64,000 nucleotides of DNA. Origin: Hippophae tibetana. Its lineage: Eukaryota; Streptophyta; Magnoliopsida; Rosales; Elaeagnaceae. Positions 32,542 to 42,473 of this stretch are shown here, in pieces (position 1 is the stretch's first letter; each line of letters opens with the position of its first letter). The DNA is taken from assembly GCA_037013495.1 (NCBI GenBank), contig CM072812.1, forward strand, positions 62,342,938 through 62,406,937. The letters are read 5' to 3'. Position numbers and translations under genes: made by a program. The notes under the pieces are model-generated. The model worked only from the letters and a program-made list of their open reading frames with translations. It searched no databases and was not told where the DNA came from.

Positions 32542-34180
32542 TTCTTGCTAGTCCCTTAGCAAGAGAAGCGATAAAAACTAAACATTAAACTATGCAACAA
32601 GCCTTTAAACCCCTATGTTGCCCTAGTAGACGAGTTTGAGTCTCGTGAGAGTTTTCAGTAATGATACCTACAAACATTGAACTAAATGTAAAAATTAAAA
32701 GAAATAATAAAAACAAACAACTTAAAAACTAAAATTACAACAAACTCAAAAATTAACTTTTAAGAATAAAAGAAAACAACATATCACAAAAATGTCTCAT
32801 ACTTTTTAATCTCCTTTAAGATCATAATTAAAATCTCAAGCATAAGTTATTTTAATCTCTTTAAACAATCATGATTTATTATAATAATTATTCGAAAATC
32901 ATTTTCATATTTCATATAAAAAATGTATCATTTAATTTCACCCAATTTCAGTGTCAAGAATCTGAAATCGCTTCGACTCTATTCCTTACTAGTCAATACT
33001 CTCAAAACATTGAATCCTATGGGTTCAAACACTCATACTAATTTATATGCGAAAGAGTTTATGTATAAAAATGAACTAATATGTTCGCATATGTATAAAG
33101 AATAAAAGCTCAAAGTGTTATTTTGACTTTGATCTCATGCAATGAATTTTTAGGGAATTACTTCCTATATCTTTCTTTTGTAATTAGCCTTTACTCACAA
33201 CTTTGTAGGCAATGTGGGTCATAGTATGTAGATTATACTATATATTCTTTATCTCTCTATTTTTTTGAAGATATTTCTCAATATATATATTTTAGAGAGT
33301 CAACCCATGTACACATTGTGCATTTTTTTAGGATTTTGGTGAGTGATTAATTTTGTGGCTTTTCTGTTTGATTTTGGTTTAGGTCACCCCATATATGTCT
33401 CTTTTTTTTGTAACAGTCATGCACGAATGAGATAAAAGCATATACTATCAATTTCTACTTAAATCATTTAATCTAAGCAAAAATAATAATAAAAAATATA
33501 CGACACTCTATTAAGATGAGAAAACAAATTCATACATTCAATGCTAATACCTATAGAGATCATCAAAAATTTGAAGAAATAAGAAATGTGTTTGGAGTAG
33601 AAAAAATATATATTTCACTCTAAATAAAGGAAATTAGGCTCAAATTATATATCACAAAGATAGTCTCCACTAAAATAAAATTCATAAACACCGATTTTGG
33701 GTTTAATATAATTTCCACATCTTATCAAGAAATACTAGTTATGACAAAAACTAACTAATTACCAAAAACAATTATAAAATATTTCATGATATGTTTTCAA
33801 AAATTAATGTAATAGTACAAAAGACTTAACTATTTACTTAAATTTGATTTAAAGAAATGATAAATGTTTGTGAGAATTTTTTTTAATTATTTCTAAAATT
33901 ACAAAAATTACTAAATCACACAAAATAAATAAAACAAAACACAATAAAGAGAAAAGAGAAGAAATATTACCTATTTCCTGAGAATGTGCAAGTAGTAATG
34001 GAGAAATGCAAGTGCATCCATCATATTCATCAATAAAGTTCACATAGACAGATCGCTGTGAACTTCTAACATCTCAACAAATATTTTTAGTTTTAACAAT
34101 TTTAAAATTATTCACATGTAATTAAAATAAAATAAACAATAGAAATTAAATAAATAAAACAAATAAAAAAATTACCTAAA
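32542..34180 (-). other. Post-pol spacer of element C
   Basis: Non-coding, AT-rich and closely matching D 49540-51380 in reverse orientation (for example the MGSNTHTNLYAKE-like translation at 33030-33065 and 50815-50860 appears in both but has no known homologue). ORFs here are short. I find no env-like coding sequence. Confidence 0.75.
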
Positions 34181-34182
34181 AT

Positions 34183-34231
34183 GATGGGTTGCCTCCCATC
34201 CAGCACTTAGTTTAACATCTTAGCAAGAAGT
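34183..34231 (-). other. Paired-hairpin module downstream of pol, element C
   Basis: Hairpin 2, GATGGG-AGGCAA-CCCATC on the minus strand (34183-34200), is perfect. Hairpin 1 (34215-34231, ACTTCTT-GCT-AAGATGT) has one mismatch. The spacer between them reads TAAACTAAGTGCT. It lies just after the end of integrase homology. Confidence 0.75.
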
Positions 34232-34254
34232 AAATTTATGGTGCTAATGGTTAC

Positions 34255-35440
34255 TCAGCCAAATGCAATCTATTTCAGCAATGTTGTTTAGTTCTTCTAA
34301 ATAAGGCTTCACACGATGCCCATTGACTTTGATGTTTTTTGTGTCTTGGAATCCAATAGTTCTACTACTCCATGTTCAAATACCTGAACTATTTTGAATG
34401 GTCCATCCTATCTTGATCTCAGCTTTCCTGGAAACAATCTCAAACAAGAGTTAAATAAAAGAACTTTCATTTCAGGGTGAAGAGTCTTAGGAACTAGCCT
34501 ATTGTCATGATAGCGCTTAGTACGCTCTTTGTATAATTTGGCAGTCTCATAGGATTCATTCCTAATTTCTTCCAACTCATTAAGATGGAGTAACCATTTT
34601 TCTCCTGCTTTATTTAAATCCATGTTTAACTCTTTAATTTCCCAGTAAGCCTTATGTTCAAGTTCAACTAGAAGGTGGCACGCTTTCCCAAAGATTAACC
34701 GGTAAGGGCTCATCCCAATAGGTGTTTTGTAAGCGGTACGGTATACCCATAAGGCATCATTTAACTTAAATGCCCAATCCTTCCTTGAAGGATGCACAGT
34801 GCGTTTCAATATTCCCTTAATTTGCCTATTACTTACTTCCACTAAACCAGAAGTTTGAGGATGATATGGAGTAGCTACTTTATGTGTGATGTTGTACTTG
34901 TTTAGTACTCCATCAAAGATCTTGTTACAAAAATGGCTACCTCTATCACTTATTATAGCTCTAGGCGTTCTGAACCTACTGAATATTAAATCCTTCAAGA
35001 ATTTAACAACAACATTAACATCATTGGTTTTAGTGGGGATAGCTTCTACCCATTTCGATACATAATCAATAGCAACCAAAATATATTGAAAACCATTGGA
35101 TAGGGGAAAAGGACCCATAAAGTCAATCCCCCACACATCGAAGAGTTCAACATCTAAATTAGATGTCAAAGGAATTTCATCTCTTTTGCTTATGTTTCCT
35201 ATTCTTTGACATCTATCACATTGTGCACAAAACATATGAGCATCTTTAAAAAGAGTGGGCCAAATTAATCCAGAATGTAATACCTTATGGGCTGTCTTTT
35301 CACCACCAAAATGGCCCCCACAATGAAGTTCATGACAAAACGTTAGAATGCTCTTATGTTATTCTTCAGGTACACATCTCCGGATGACTTGATCTTGACC
35401 AATCTTGTATAAATAAGGGTCATCCCAGAAATATTCCTTA
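34255..35440 (-). pseudogene. Integrase, element C
   Basis: The N-terminal zinc-binding region reads [18 protein letters not shown] and [12 protein letters not shown] (His and Cys ligands present). The core has [13 protein letters not shown] (first Asp), [13 protein letters not shown] (second Asp) and [15 protein letters not shown] (Glu). The C-terminal half has [39 protein letters not shown] and FPGKLRSR. One stop (PEE* near 35363) breaks the N-terminus, and W-to-stop (RSR*DGPF near 34407) truncates the C-terminal GPF domain, which can be read on to about 34255. The long open stretch 34408-35235 (275 codons) is the best-preserved part. It would catalyse cDNA insertion in the nucleus. Confidence 0.93.
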
Positions 35441-35446
35441 ATAGTT

Positions 35447-36050
35447 TTAAAAAAACCTTTTCTTGTCCTGATATGAATTGTTAGGTTGCAAAACACTAGT
35501 GGCAAGATAGTTTACAATATCAGCATACCATGGGTTCGAACCTATTGAAAATAACTGTTCATCAGGAAAGGTTTCAACTATATCTTCATTACTCTCATCT
35601 TTAAGAGAATTGAAGTCAGAAATCAACCTAGACAAATGGTCAGCTACTAAGTTTTCACTGCCATTCTTATCCTTGATTTCAAGGTCAAATTCTTGTAAGA
35701 GTAAGACCCACTTGATTAATCTTGGCTTTGCATTTGGTTTACTTAATAGGTATCTTAAAGCAGTATGATTAGCATGCACAATCACTTTAGATCCTACTAA
35801 ATAAGACCGAAATTTGTCTAAAGAAAACACTATAGCCAAGAATTCCTTTTCAGTGGTGGTATAATTCATTTGGGCATCATTGAGTGTTTTGCTAGCATAG
35901 TAGATAACATGCAAACACTTATCCACTCTTTGTCCCAAGACTTCTCCTATAGCATAATCAAAAGCGTCACACATTATTTCAAAAGGTAAAGACTAGTTTG
36001 GTGCCATAATAACAGGGGTAGATGTTAGTTTCTCTTTCATGGTATTAAAG
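35447..36050 (-). pseudogene. RNase H, element C
   Basis: [16 protein letters not shown] (first Asp), [14 protein letters not shown] block ([12 protein letters not shown]), [17 protein letters not shown] (Glu), [20 protein letters not shown] and [11 protein letters not shown] (last Asp) are in the usual order. The third motif, normally TDH, reads [10 protein letters not shown]: Asp to Asn, a G-to-A change, so the active site is damaged. The tether to RT (35975-36058) contains a stop. RNase H works with RT in the particle during cDNA synthesis. Confidence 0.9.
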
Positions 36051-36058
36051 GCAATAAG

Positions 36059-36859
36059 TCAGTCATTGTTGAAATTAAAATAAACATATTTTGATAGCAA
36101 GTTACATAAGGGATGAATTATTTTAGAGAAATCTTTAATAAATCGTCTGTAAAATCCTGCATGTCCTAAGAAGCTTCTTATCCCCTTCACAGATATCGGG
36201 GGAGGTAGTTTGGATATCAATTCAAATTTTGCCTTATCAACTTCAATACCCTTGTTTGAAATTATATGTCCTAAAACTATCCCTTGTTGAACCATAAAAT
36301 GACTTTTCTCCCAACTAAGGGTGAGATTGCATTCAATGCATCTTTCTAAAACCAAAGTCAATTTATGTAAGCAATCATCAAATGAGTTCCCAAAGACAGA
36401 GAAATCGTCCATGAAAATCTCAATGAATTTTTCCACCATGTCCGAGAAAATAGATATCATGCATCTCTGGAAAGTGGCAGGGGCATTGCATAACCCAAAT
36501 GGCATTCTTCGAAAAGCAAATTTCCCAAAAGGACATGTAAATGTGGTCTTTTCTCGATCTTTTGGTGCTGTGGGTACTTGACAATATCCAGACAATCCAT
36601 CTAAAAAACAGTAAAATTCGTGCCCAGCTAATCTTTCCAACATTTGATCAATGAATGGAAGAGGAAAGTGATCCTTTTTAGTATATAAATTTAGTTTCCT
36701 AAATTCTATACACAATCTCCATCCAGTGATTATTCTAGTGGGCACTAATTCACTTTTGTCATTTTTAACAACTGTTATCCCAAATTTCCTAGGTACCACA
36801 TGCACTGAACTAGCCCACTTACTATCCGCAATAGGATAGATAATTCCTTCTTCTAACAA
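36059..36859 (-). pseudogene. Reverse transcriptase, element C
   Basis: 266 open codons: LEEGIIYPIADSKWASSVHV, then GITVVKNDKSELVPTRI, TGWRLCIEFRKLNLYTKKDH, CFLDGLSGYCQVP (first Asp), TTFTCPFGKFAFRRMPFGLC, NAPATFQRCM, the catalytic box IFMDDFSVFG, LGHIISNKGIEVDKAK, and FLGHAGFYRRFIKDFSK. The motifs and catalytic residues look intact. The frame overlaps the upstream protease frame at 36853-36859; compared with other Athila elements this is a single-base deletion in the VVKNEILKLL block, so protease and RT are no longer fused. A real programmed shift is less likely, since relatives use one frame. Confidence 0.92.
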
Positions 36860-38070
36860 TTTAAGAATTTGTTTTTAACTACCTCTTGCATATTTGGGTT
36901 TAGTCTTTTTTGGGCCTCTCGTACAGGTTTAGCACCATCCTCCAAGTTGATCTTGTGCATACACATCATAGGACTAATGCCTCTTATATCCTCGATACTC
37001 CAGCCTATAGCTTTCTCAAACTGGTTAAGCACTTTGATAAGTTCCTTTTCTTGGGTGTTGGTCAAAGTTGAAGAAATTATCACTGGATAAGTTTCTCCTT
37101 CTCCCAAAAACACATATTTTAAGTTCACAGGTAACTCTTTGAGTTCAAGTTCAGGTGGATTGGCCTCTTTACTAGATGAAGAATTGGTTAGATTTAAAAG
37201 TGTACTATATTTTTTCATTACTTCATCATTGTCTAGTCGTTCAAGGTATCCATTAATTTCCTCATCTAAATCTTCTTCGACCTCTTTAAGTGTAAGAACA
37301 GTTTCAAGCTTGTCTTCTATTCTGGTTTGGGAAAAGGTGCTTTGGACAAGATTATCCAAAGGGTCAACATCAAATATTTCATCGATGGCAGAAATAGAAG
37401 GAAAAGGTGAAGAATCAAAAACTTTAAAATGAACAGTCTCTCCTAAGACTATCATTGTCAAATTTCCATCTTGGACATCAATAATAGTTTTAGTAGTTGC
37501 CATAAATAGTCTACCAAGCAATATTGTGTGCTCTCTATCCAATGCTGGATTTTCTTGCATATCCAGAACCACAAAGTCAACAGGTATTATCAGTTTGTCT
37601 ACTTGTACCAACACATCCTCAACTATTCCCTTTGGATACTTAAGAGATCTATTTGCAAGTTGAAGGGACATAGTTGTGGGTTTTAAATCTCCTAAATTGA
37701 GCTGTAAAAATATAGAGTAGGGCATCAAATTTATACTAGCACCTAAATCAAGCATTGCTTTTGCAACCTTCCTATCCCCCATAGTTATGTTTATAACAAA
37801 ACTTCCAGGGTCTTTCAACTTAGGGGTAGTTTGTGCTAAAGTATAGTGCTAGAAATTTCTGATACTAGTACTCATTCATTCAGTTCATACCTCCTTTTCT
37901 TAGTGTTCTACTCTTTGAAAAACTTAGCATATGAGGGCACATTCATGATCACTTCTAATAATGGTAAATTGATATTTACTTTAGAGAGCATATTAAAAAG
38001 ATCATAGAATTGCTTATCTTGTTTGGATTCTTTTAACCGGTGTGGAAAAGGTACTTGAAGCTGGTGTTGT
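36853..38070 (-). pseudogene. Gag-protease linker and aspartic protease, element C
   Basis: The open stretch 37818-36853 starts MKDPGSFVINITMGDRKVAK and contains AMLDLGASINLMPYSIF with the active-site Asp (D-L-G-A-S form typical of Athila), LANRSLKYPKGIVEDVLVQV, DFVVLDMQEN, and ILLGRLFMATTKTIID as the flap-distal ILGR-like block. A long acidic tether (EEVEEDLDEEINGYLER) and GISPMMCMHKINLED lead into RT. To the right, 37840-38070 is a broken linker (PHRLKESKQDKQFYDLF, LPLLEVIMNVPSYAKF). It would process Gag-Pol. Confidence 0.9.
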
Positions 38071-38379
38071 TCTATTTTCTTTTGAATTTTGGGGATGTCA
38101 GATGACCCTCCAATGAGTTTTTCAGAAGGCTTGTTAAGTTTAACACTTGTTTCTCCTTTTTGCGAGACTAGAATATCACTTCTTTGTTACCTGAACTACA
38201 AGGTAGATCGTTATAGATTTCAGGTAAACTGGTATTGATTACCTTACCACTTCAAAGGGTTCTTACATCCTTTGCTTATTCTGGTTGACTGGACAATTTT
38301 CCTGGTTCTTTCTTTTGCATTTTTTCAGCCAGTTTCCCAACTTTAGATTCAATCCTTTTCACTGAAGCCTCCATGGTAT

Positions 38380-39440
38380 TCAACCTTGATTATTCATCAA
38401 TTGGTTGTCACGACTAACTTGAATATAATAATTCAAGCTATCCTCTAAGGTTGGCTTAAAAGATTGGCTTGGTGGGTAAGGGTGGTTGTTATTCGACCTT
38501 AGTGTTGGACATTGGGTGTAGATTGGGTAATTGTTTTGCTTCCAATGATGGTTAGGGTGATTATAGGTGTTTGGATGATACCTTTGAAAGGATTTGACTT
38601 CCTCCATGGCATCAACACTAGAATCACAAGTATTTGAACAATTATGAGTACCATGCCTAATTGAAAAACACACTTCACACACCTCTTGATTTGGCATTTG
38701 GTGGGTAGTGAGAAGTTGCACTTGTTTAGTCAATTCAACAAGTTGCAAGGTTATCTCATTATCGGAGCCAACTTCATTGACTCTTGATCTCCTTCTAACA
38801 TTTCTTTGTTGGGAATTAGAACCCAACAGCTCATAAAGATTATAGGTTTCCTTTGCAGTTTTTTCTCCCACAGCACCTCCAATAGCATTATCAACCATGT
38901 ATTGACTCTGTAGTGTCAATCTATCATAAAAGAATTGGTTCTATAGTTGTAATGGAAAGCTATGATTATGAAATTGAATGAAAATGAGTTTGAATCGTCC
39001 CACACTTCATGAAAGGGTTCTTCATACATTTGAGAAAATGTTGCTATCTTCGTCCTTAGATCAATAGTCTTTTGATGGGAATAGAACCTACCCATAAAAA
39101 TTTCATATACTGCCTCTTAAGTTTTTAGAGAACCCGATTGTAGAGTAATGAACCATGACCAAGCTTTATCCTTGAGGGTGTAAGGAAAACACCTCATCCT
39201 AAGTTGATCTTCATTGATTGCATGTAGTGAAAAGGTTTGGACAATAGCATAGAATTCTCCAATGAAATGCAAAAGGTCTTCATTAGGGACACCGTAAAAG
39301 GAAGGCAACAAAGAATAATGAATCTTTTTCAATTCATAATTCCTTGCAGCCTCTTGTAATTGTGTGCGGGAAGTTACATTGCCAATGATTGGCATTGTAT
39401 AGTCTTTCATCATTTTCCGCCTATCTTCACCATCTCCCAT
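38380..39440 (-). pseudogene. gag2, element C (adjacent to protease)
   Basis: The N-terminal part (39440-39117) reads MGDGEDRRKMMKDYTMPIIG, EAARNYELKKIHYSLLPSFY, GVPNEDLLHFIGEF, EDQLRMRCFPYTLKDKAWSW. A stop (SLKT*EAV, where gag1 has SLMTWEN) and a frameshift interrupt 39116-38930. The C-terminal part (38919-38380) reads YMVDNAIGGAVGEKTAKETY, NLYELLGSNSQ, LVELTKQVQLLTTHQ and a CCHC zinc knuckle CEVCFSIRHGTHNC (C-x2-C-x4-H-x4-C). Relation to gag1 is obvious in block order but sequences differ at many positions. It lies in the normal gag place, upstream of protease. Confidence 0.88.
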
Positions 39441-39444
39441 GGTT

Positions 39445-39883
39445 ATTTGTAGTTGAAATTGAACCTCCTCCTATTGTGTATCAACATTTAGCTCTTAAAA
39501 AAAATAGTAGATATCTCTAAGAAAGATTTCTCACTTGAGAAAATGTATAGGCTTAAAGGAAAAAGGTGTAGGGAACCTAAGATTTTTTATATATATTTTA
39601 TTATTATTATTATTATTTTATTAGAATAAAAAATTAAGTAAAGAATTTTTTTTGTTGCTAAATTTAAAGAATTGACACAATTTTTGAAACAGACGAATTT
39701 ATTTCATTTGAATTTTATTACACATAAAATAAAACTAAAACAAAAGAAAATACAATAATGGGTGACCTCCTGCGTAGGACTAAAAGTTATCGTCTTCTAG
39801 TAAGACGTTGCATGGAGAATTCAGAATGACAAACTCAATATCTCCCCTTCATTGAATTTATTTTACCCCATTTGACCATCAAA
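39445..39883 (-). other. Spacer between gag1 and gag2 of element C, with a hairpin module
   Basis: Contains CGTCTT-ACTAG-AAGACG as a perfect 6-bp stem on the minus strand (39791-39807) and, about 20 nt further on, a degenerate copy of the AGG-loop hairpin (39756-39773, GGAGGTCACCCATT). This is the arrangement found after pol in C and D. It is followed by AT-rich sequence and an A/T run (39580-39640) up to the gag2 ATG. The hairpin starts about 75 nt after the gag1 stop (39884-39886). Confidence 0.7.
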
Positions 39884-41158
39884 TTAGTCTTTGCTTTGTT
39901 TTTGCAAATGTTCAACTAACTGTTCTACTTGAACTTCCACCTTTTTGATAGAAGCTTCCACAGAGTCCAACCGTTGATTGGTTTTAGATTGGTTATCTCT
40001 ACAAACTTGAATAAAAGAATTCAAGTTGTCCTACAGGGTTGATTTATTGGTAATGCTTCTTGGAATAGGTGGGTGGAATTGTTGGCCTGGCTGATTTGAG
40101 CTTTGAGCGAAAGGAGGGTTGTTTTGCCTCCAGGAGAAGTTCGGATGATTTCTCCATCCAAGATTATAGGTATTTGAATTAGGGTCAAACCTTGGTCTCT
40201 GTTGATATGCTCTCAATACATTAACCTGTTCAGGTCCAGCTATTGTTTCTCCTTGATATGGATAGGCTTCAGTACCATGTCCTATGTTGCTATACAAACC
40301 ATACTGTTCATTATTGGTGTTGGTTTGTGTAGTGAGAAAGGCAACTTGCTTGGTCAATTGAACAAGTTGTTGTTGAACTTCATTGCTAGAATCGATTTCA
40401 TGAACTCCAACTTTTCTCACTCGTGAGATTTTCTATTGGGAATTAGCACCCAACATCTCAAAGAGGTTGTATGTCTCTGAGGCAGTCTTTTCTCTCATTG
40501 CTCCTCCTACAGCTTTGTTGACAATGAACTGACATTATTGTGTAAGTCCATCGTAAAAGAATTGGTTCTACAACTACAGGGGAAAGTTGTGATGTGGAAA
40601 TTGAGTGAGAAACATTTTGAACCTATCCCACGCTTCATGGAATGGTTCTCCTTCCATCTGAGAGAAAGTAGCAATCTTTCCTCTCAACTCTAATGTTTTT
40701 TGGTGGGAATAGAATTTTCCCATGAATTTATTATAAATGTTCTCCCATGTCATCAGAGAACCTGGGGGAAGTGACATCAACCAAGCTTTGGCCTTATCCT
40801 TTAAGGTGTAGGGGAAACATCTCATTCTAAGCTAATCCTCGTTTAGAATACCGAGGGGGAAGGTTTGGACTGTAGCATAGAATTCTCTAATGAAGGAAAG
40901 AGAATCTTCATTAGGCAGCCCATAAAAGGAAGGAAGTATAGAAAAATGAATATTTTTTAGTTCATAATTCCGAGCAACCTCACCCAGCTGGATAGCGGCA
41001 GTTGTCGTGCCAATCATCGGTCTTGCAAACTCCTTCATGGTGGTTTCCCTAACATGTTGGTTTTCTTCCATTTCTTTCGGTTCCAGTAAAGGATTAAGGC
41101 TTGGTTCTATGTTTGGCTCAAAAACAGGTTGATGGTTGGAATCCAGTCTTGTTGACAC
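39884..41158 (-). pseudogene. gag1, element C (extra, upstream gag)
   Basis: Starts MSTRLDSNHQPVFEPNIEPS at 41158 and contains KEFARPMIGTTTAAIQLG, VARNYELKNIHFSILPSFYG, LRMRCFPYTLKDKAKAWLMS, LPPGSLMTWENIYNKFMGKF, GEPFHEAWDRFKMFLTQFPH, NLFEMLGANSQ, LVQLTKQVAFLTTQTN, then NPNFSWRQNNPPF-like and SVEASIKKVEVQVEQLVEHL before the stop at 39884-39886. The zinc-knuckle position reads YGLYSNIGHGTEAY: all three Cys of C-x2-C-x4-H-x4-C are Tyr (TAT for TGT/TGC), only His remains. Six in-frame stops replace codons that are Gln, Trp or Arg in relatives. So capsid-like blocks are complete but nucleic-acid binding by this knuckle is lost, whether before or after inactivation is unclear. Confidence 0.88.
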
Positions 41159-41790
41159 TTGTTTAAAGTTATGAATATTATTACATATGGTGTAAGGGGG
41201 TTTCCTAAGGATCTCCTACCACGCATAGACTATTGGAAACATAAATTTAAAACTCTAATAAAAAAATAATAGAATAACTAGACAAAAATTAGAGAAAATT
41301 TACATGGTATTTAATACAAAACACTAAACAAAACTAGTTAAACCCTAAGTTATTATTTTATTATTATTGTTTTTTAAAAGAAAATAATAAACTAAAGTTT
41401 TTTTTAATTTTTTAATTTTTTAATTAATTAATTAATTAATTTTTTTTAAGATAAAATAACATAATCAGTATTAACTAAGAGTGCTCCCAGGAAAGAATGG
41501 TGGTGCAAAGGCTCCTTAAAAACCATCATCATAGACAAAACAACATTCCCAGGAAAGACTAGTGGAACAAAGGCTTCCAATAACTAGTCTAATAGACATA
41601 ACTCACTTAGATCTTTACTTTTAATGCTATTAAGTTAATTAAGTTAAGTTAAGTAAAAATTTAAGTTAATTAACTTAATAAAAATGTAGTTTATATTAGT
41701 TAATGAAAATCTAAGTTAATTAAGTTAAACAAAAATTAAGATAAAATAAAATTGAAAAAGGTAAAAGAAAATAAAATAAAAATAAAAATT
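41159..41790 (-). other. 5' leader of element C with two tandem stem-loops
   Basis: Matches D 48440-49200 in reverse. It includes the stem-loop pair (41481-41540 and 41545-41600), a TTAATTAACTTA-rich tract (41620-41730) and the start of the TTTTATTTTA-rich tract, where CACTA-2 sequence resumes near 41795. An AATT repeat run is at 41400-41440. The PBS and 5' LTR expected further right are deleted. Confidence 0.75.
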
Positions 41791-41794
41791 GAAA

Positions 41795-42035
41795 TTTTTT
41801 GCTGAAGTTTCTATAGGAAGTGGCACAATCCATCCATCATTTATGCTAGATGCTCTCCCAATAATAGTCATCAAAATGCCAAGATTTCTGCTGAAGTTTA
41901 ACGCATAATTATGACTATACTTTTTCCAAGGCTTCTTCTTGAATGACTTGGTGCGCGATAATTGGCCACTAGACATAGATTTAGCACGAGATAATTGTTT
42001 CGTATCTCTTAAATGTGCCACATTTAAGAGTTCTG
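41795..42035 (-). pseudogene. Ser/Lys-rich exon of the CACTA-2 second ORF
   Basis: Open on the minus strand: VAHLRDTKQLSRAKSMSSGQ, LSRTKSFKKKPWKKYSHNYA, then LNFSRNLGILMTIIGRASSI and DGWIVPLP. A CAG-type acceptor lies near 42036. The same segment occurs twice, as a tandem duplication, in CACTA-1 (636-968). It links the DUF8039-like block to the Ulp1 exons in transposase relatives and is basic, which could fit a nuclear-localisation segment (inference). Element C inserted just downstream. Confidence 0.55.
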
Positions 42036-42141
42036 GTATAATAGACTAAGAAAAAGTATTATATATGTATTTTTTAGTAACAATATAAGATATAATAAAA
42101 TAATAGTAGTAAACAAGTGTTATCTTTTAAGTTAAAAAATA

Positions 42142-42391
42142 GTACCACGTCAAAATTTAGAACAACTTGAATTGACGGCCAAGTCACATACTGTCCAACC
42201 GCCTCTTTGACTGTGGTAGCATCAGAAGGCACAAGTAGTGGACAATCATGAAACAATGATTGATCAATTACTATTCGCCAATGATTAGGCAAATATTGAT
42301 TGTGAATCATCCGATCATCCCTCAATTGTTGTACCGTTCCAATAGCAACAAAGTTCGTTGACGAAGGATGTTTCAACAAACATTTCATATT
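42142..42391 (-). pseudogene. DUF8039-like exon of the CACTA-2 second ORF
   Basis: From an ACAG acceptor at 42392-42395 the exon encodes NMKCLLKHPSSTNFVAIGTV, QQLRDDRMIHNQYLPNHWRI, then CPLLVPSDATTVKEAVGQYV and TWPSIQVV, and ends at a plausible GTACTA donor. The pattern of PLLVPSD...VGQYVTWP resembles the DUF8039 module of plant CACTA/Transposase_24 proteins and similar plant genes. It is one of the cleaner blocks, with no stop. Function unknown. Confidence 0.65.
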
Positions 42392-42473
42392 CTGTAAAAA
42401 ATTTAAGTGTTATATATAAAAAAATAAAACATATAATAAGAATTTAAAAATAATAGATTATATACACCAGAAA

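Larger units (their letters stand above)
30775..41790 (-). mobile_element. Element C: Athila-type retrotransposon with two gag genes, 5' LTR lost
   Basis: From right to left on the minus strand: leader with tandem hairpins (41790-41159), gag1 (41158-39884), an intergenic spacer with a hairpin module, gag2 (39440-38380), linker, protease, RT, RNase H, integrase (to about 34255), a second hairpin module, a spacer, the purine-rich GGTTAGGGG tract (32529-32537) and the 3' LTR (30775-32526). The 5' LTR, PBS and start of the leader are missing, and CACTA-2 sequence resumes near 41795. GTCTA precedes the 3' LTR, but the opposite flank is deleted, so no duplication can be shown. The LTR places it in the same family as D and the solo LTR at 1562. 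The pol motifs are clearly Athila type. Confidence 0.92.

Noticed and set aside
32923-33105. Conserved short ORF (MGSNTHTNLYAKE) in the spacer of C, also at 50765-50947 in D
   Set aside because: It is conserved only because the spacer DNA is homologous; it is short, has no known family, and neighbouring bases are equally conserved. Kept as non-coding.
36321-36581. Plus-strand ORF antisense to reverse transcriptase
   Set aside because: Shadow of the RT coding strand; the minus strand has all RT motifs.
36853-36859. Programmed frameshift between protease and RT of element C
   Set aside because: Related Athila elements use one continuous frame here and the difference is one base in an A-rich run; a simple deletion is more likely.
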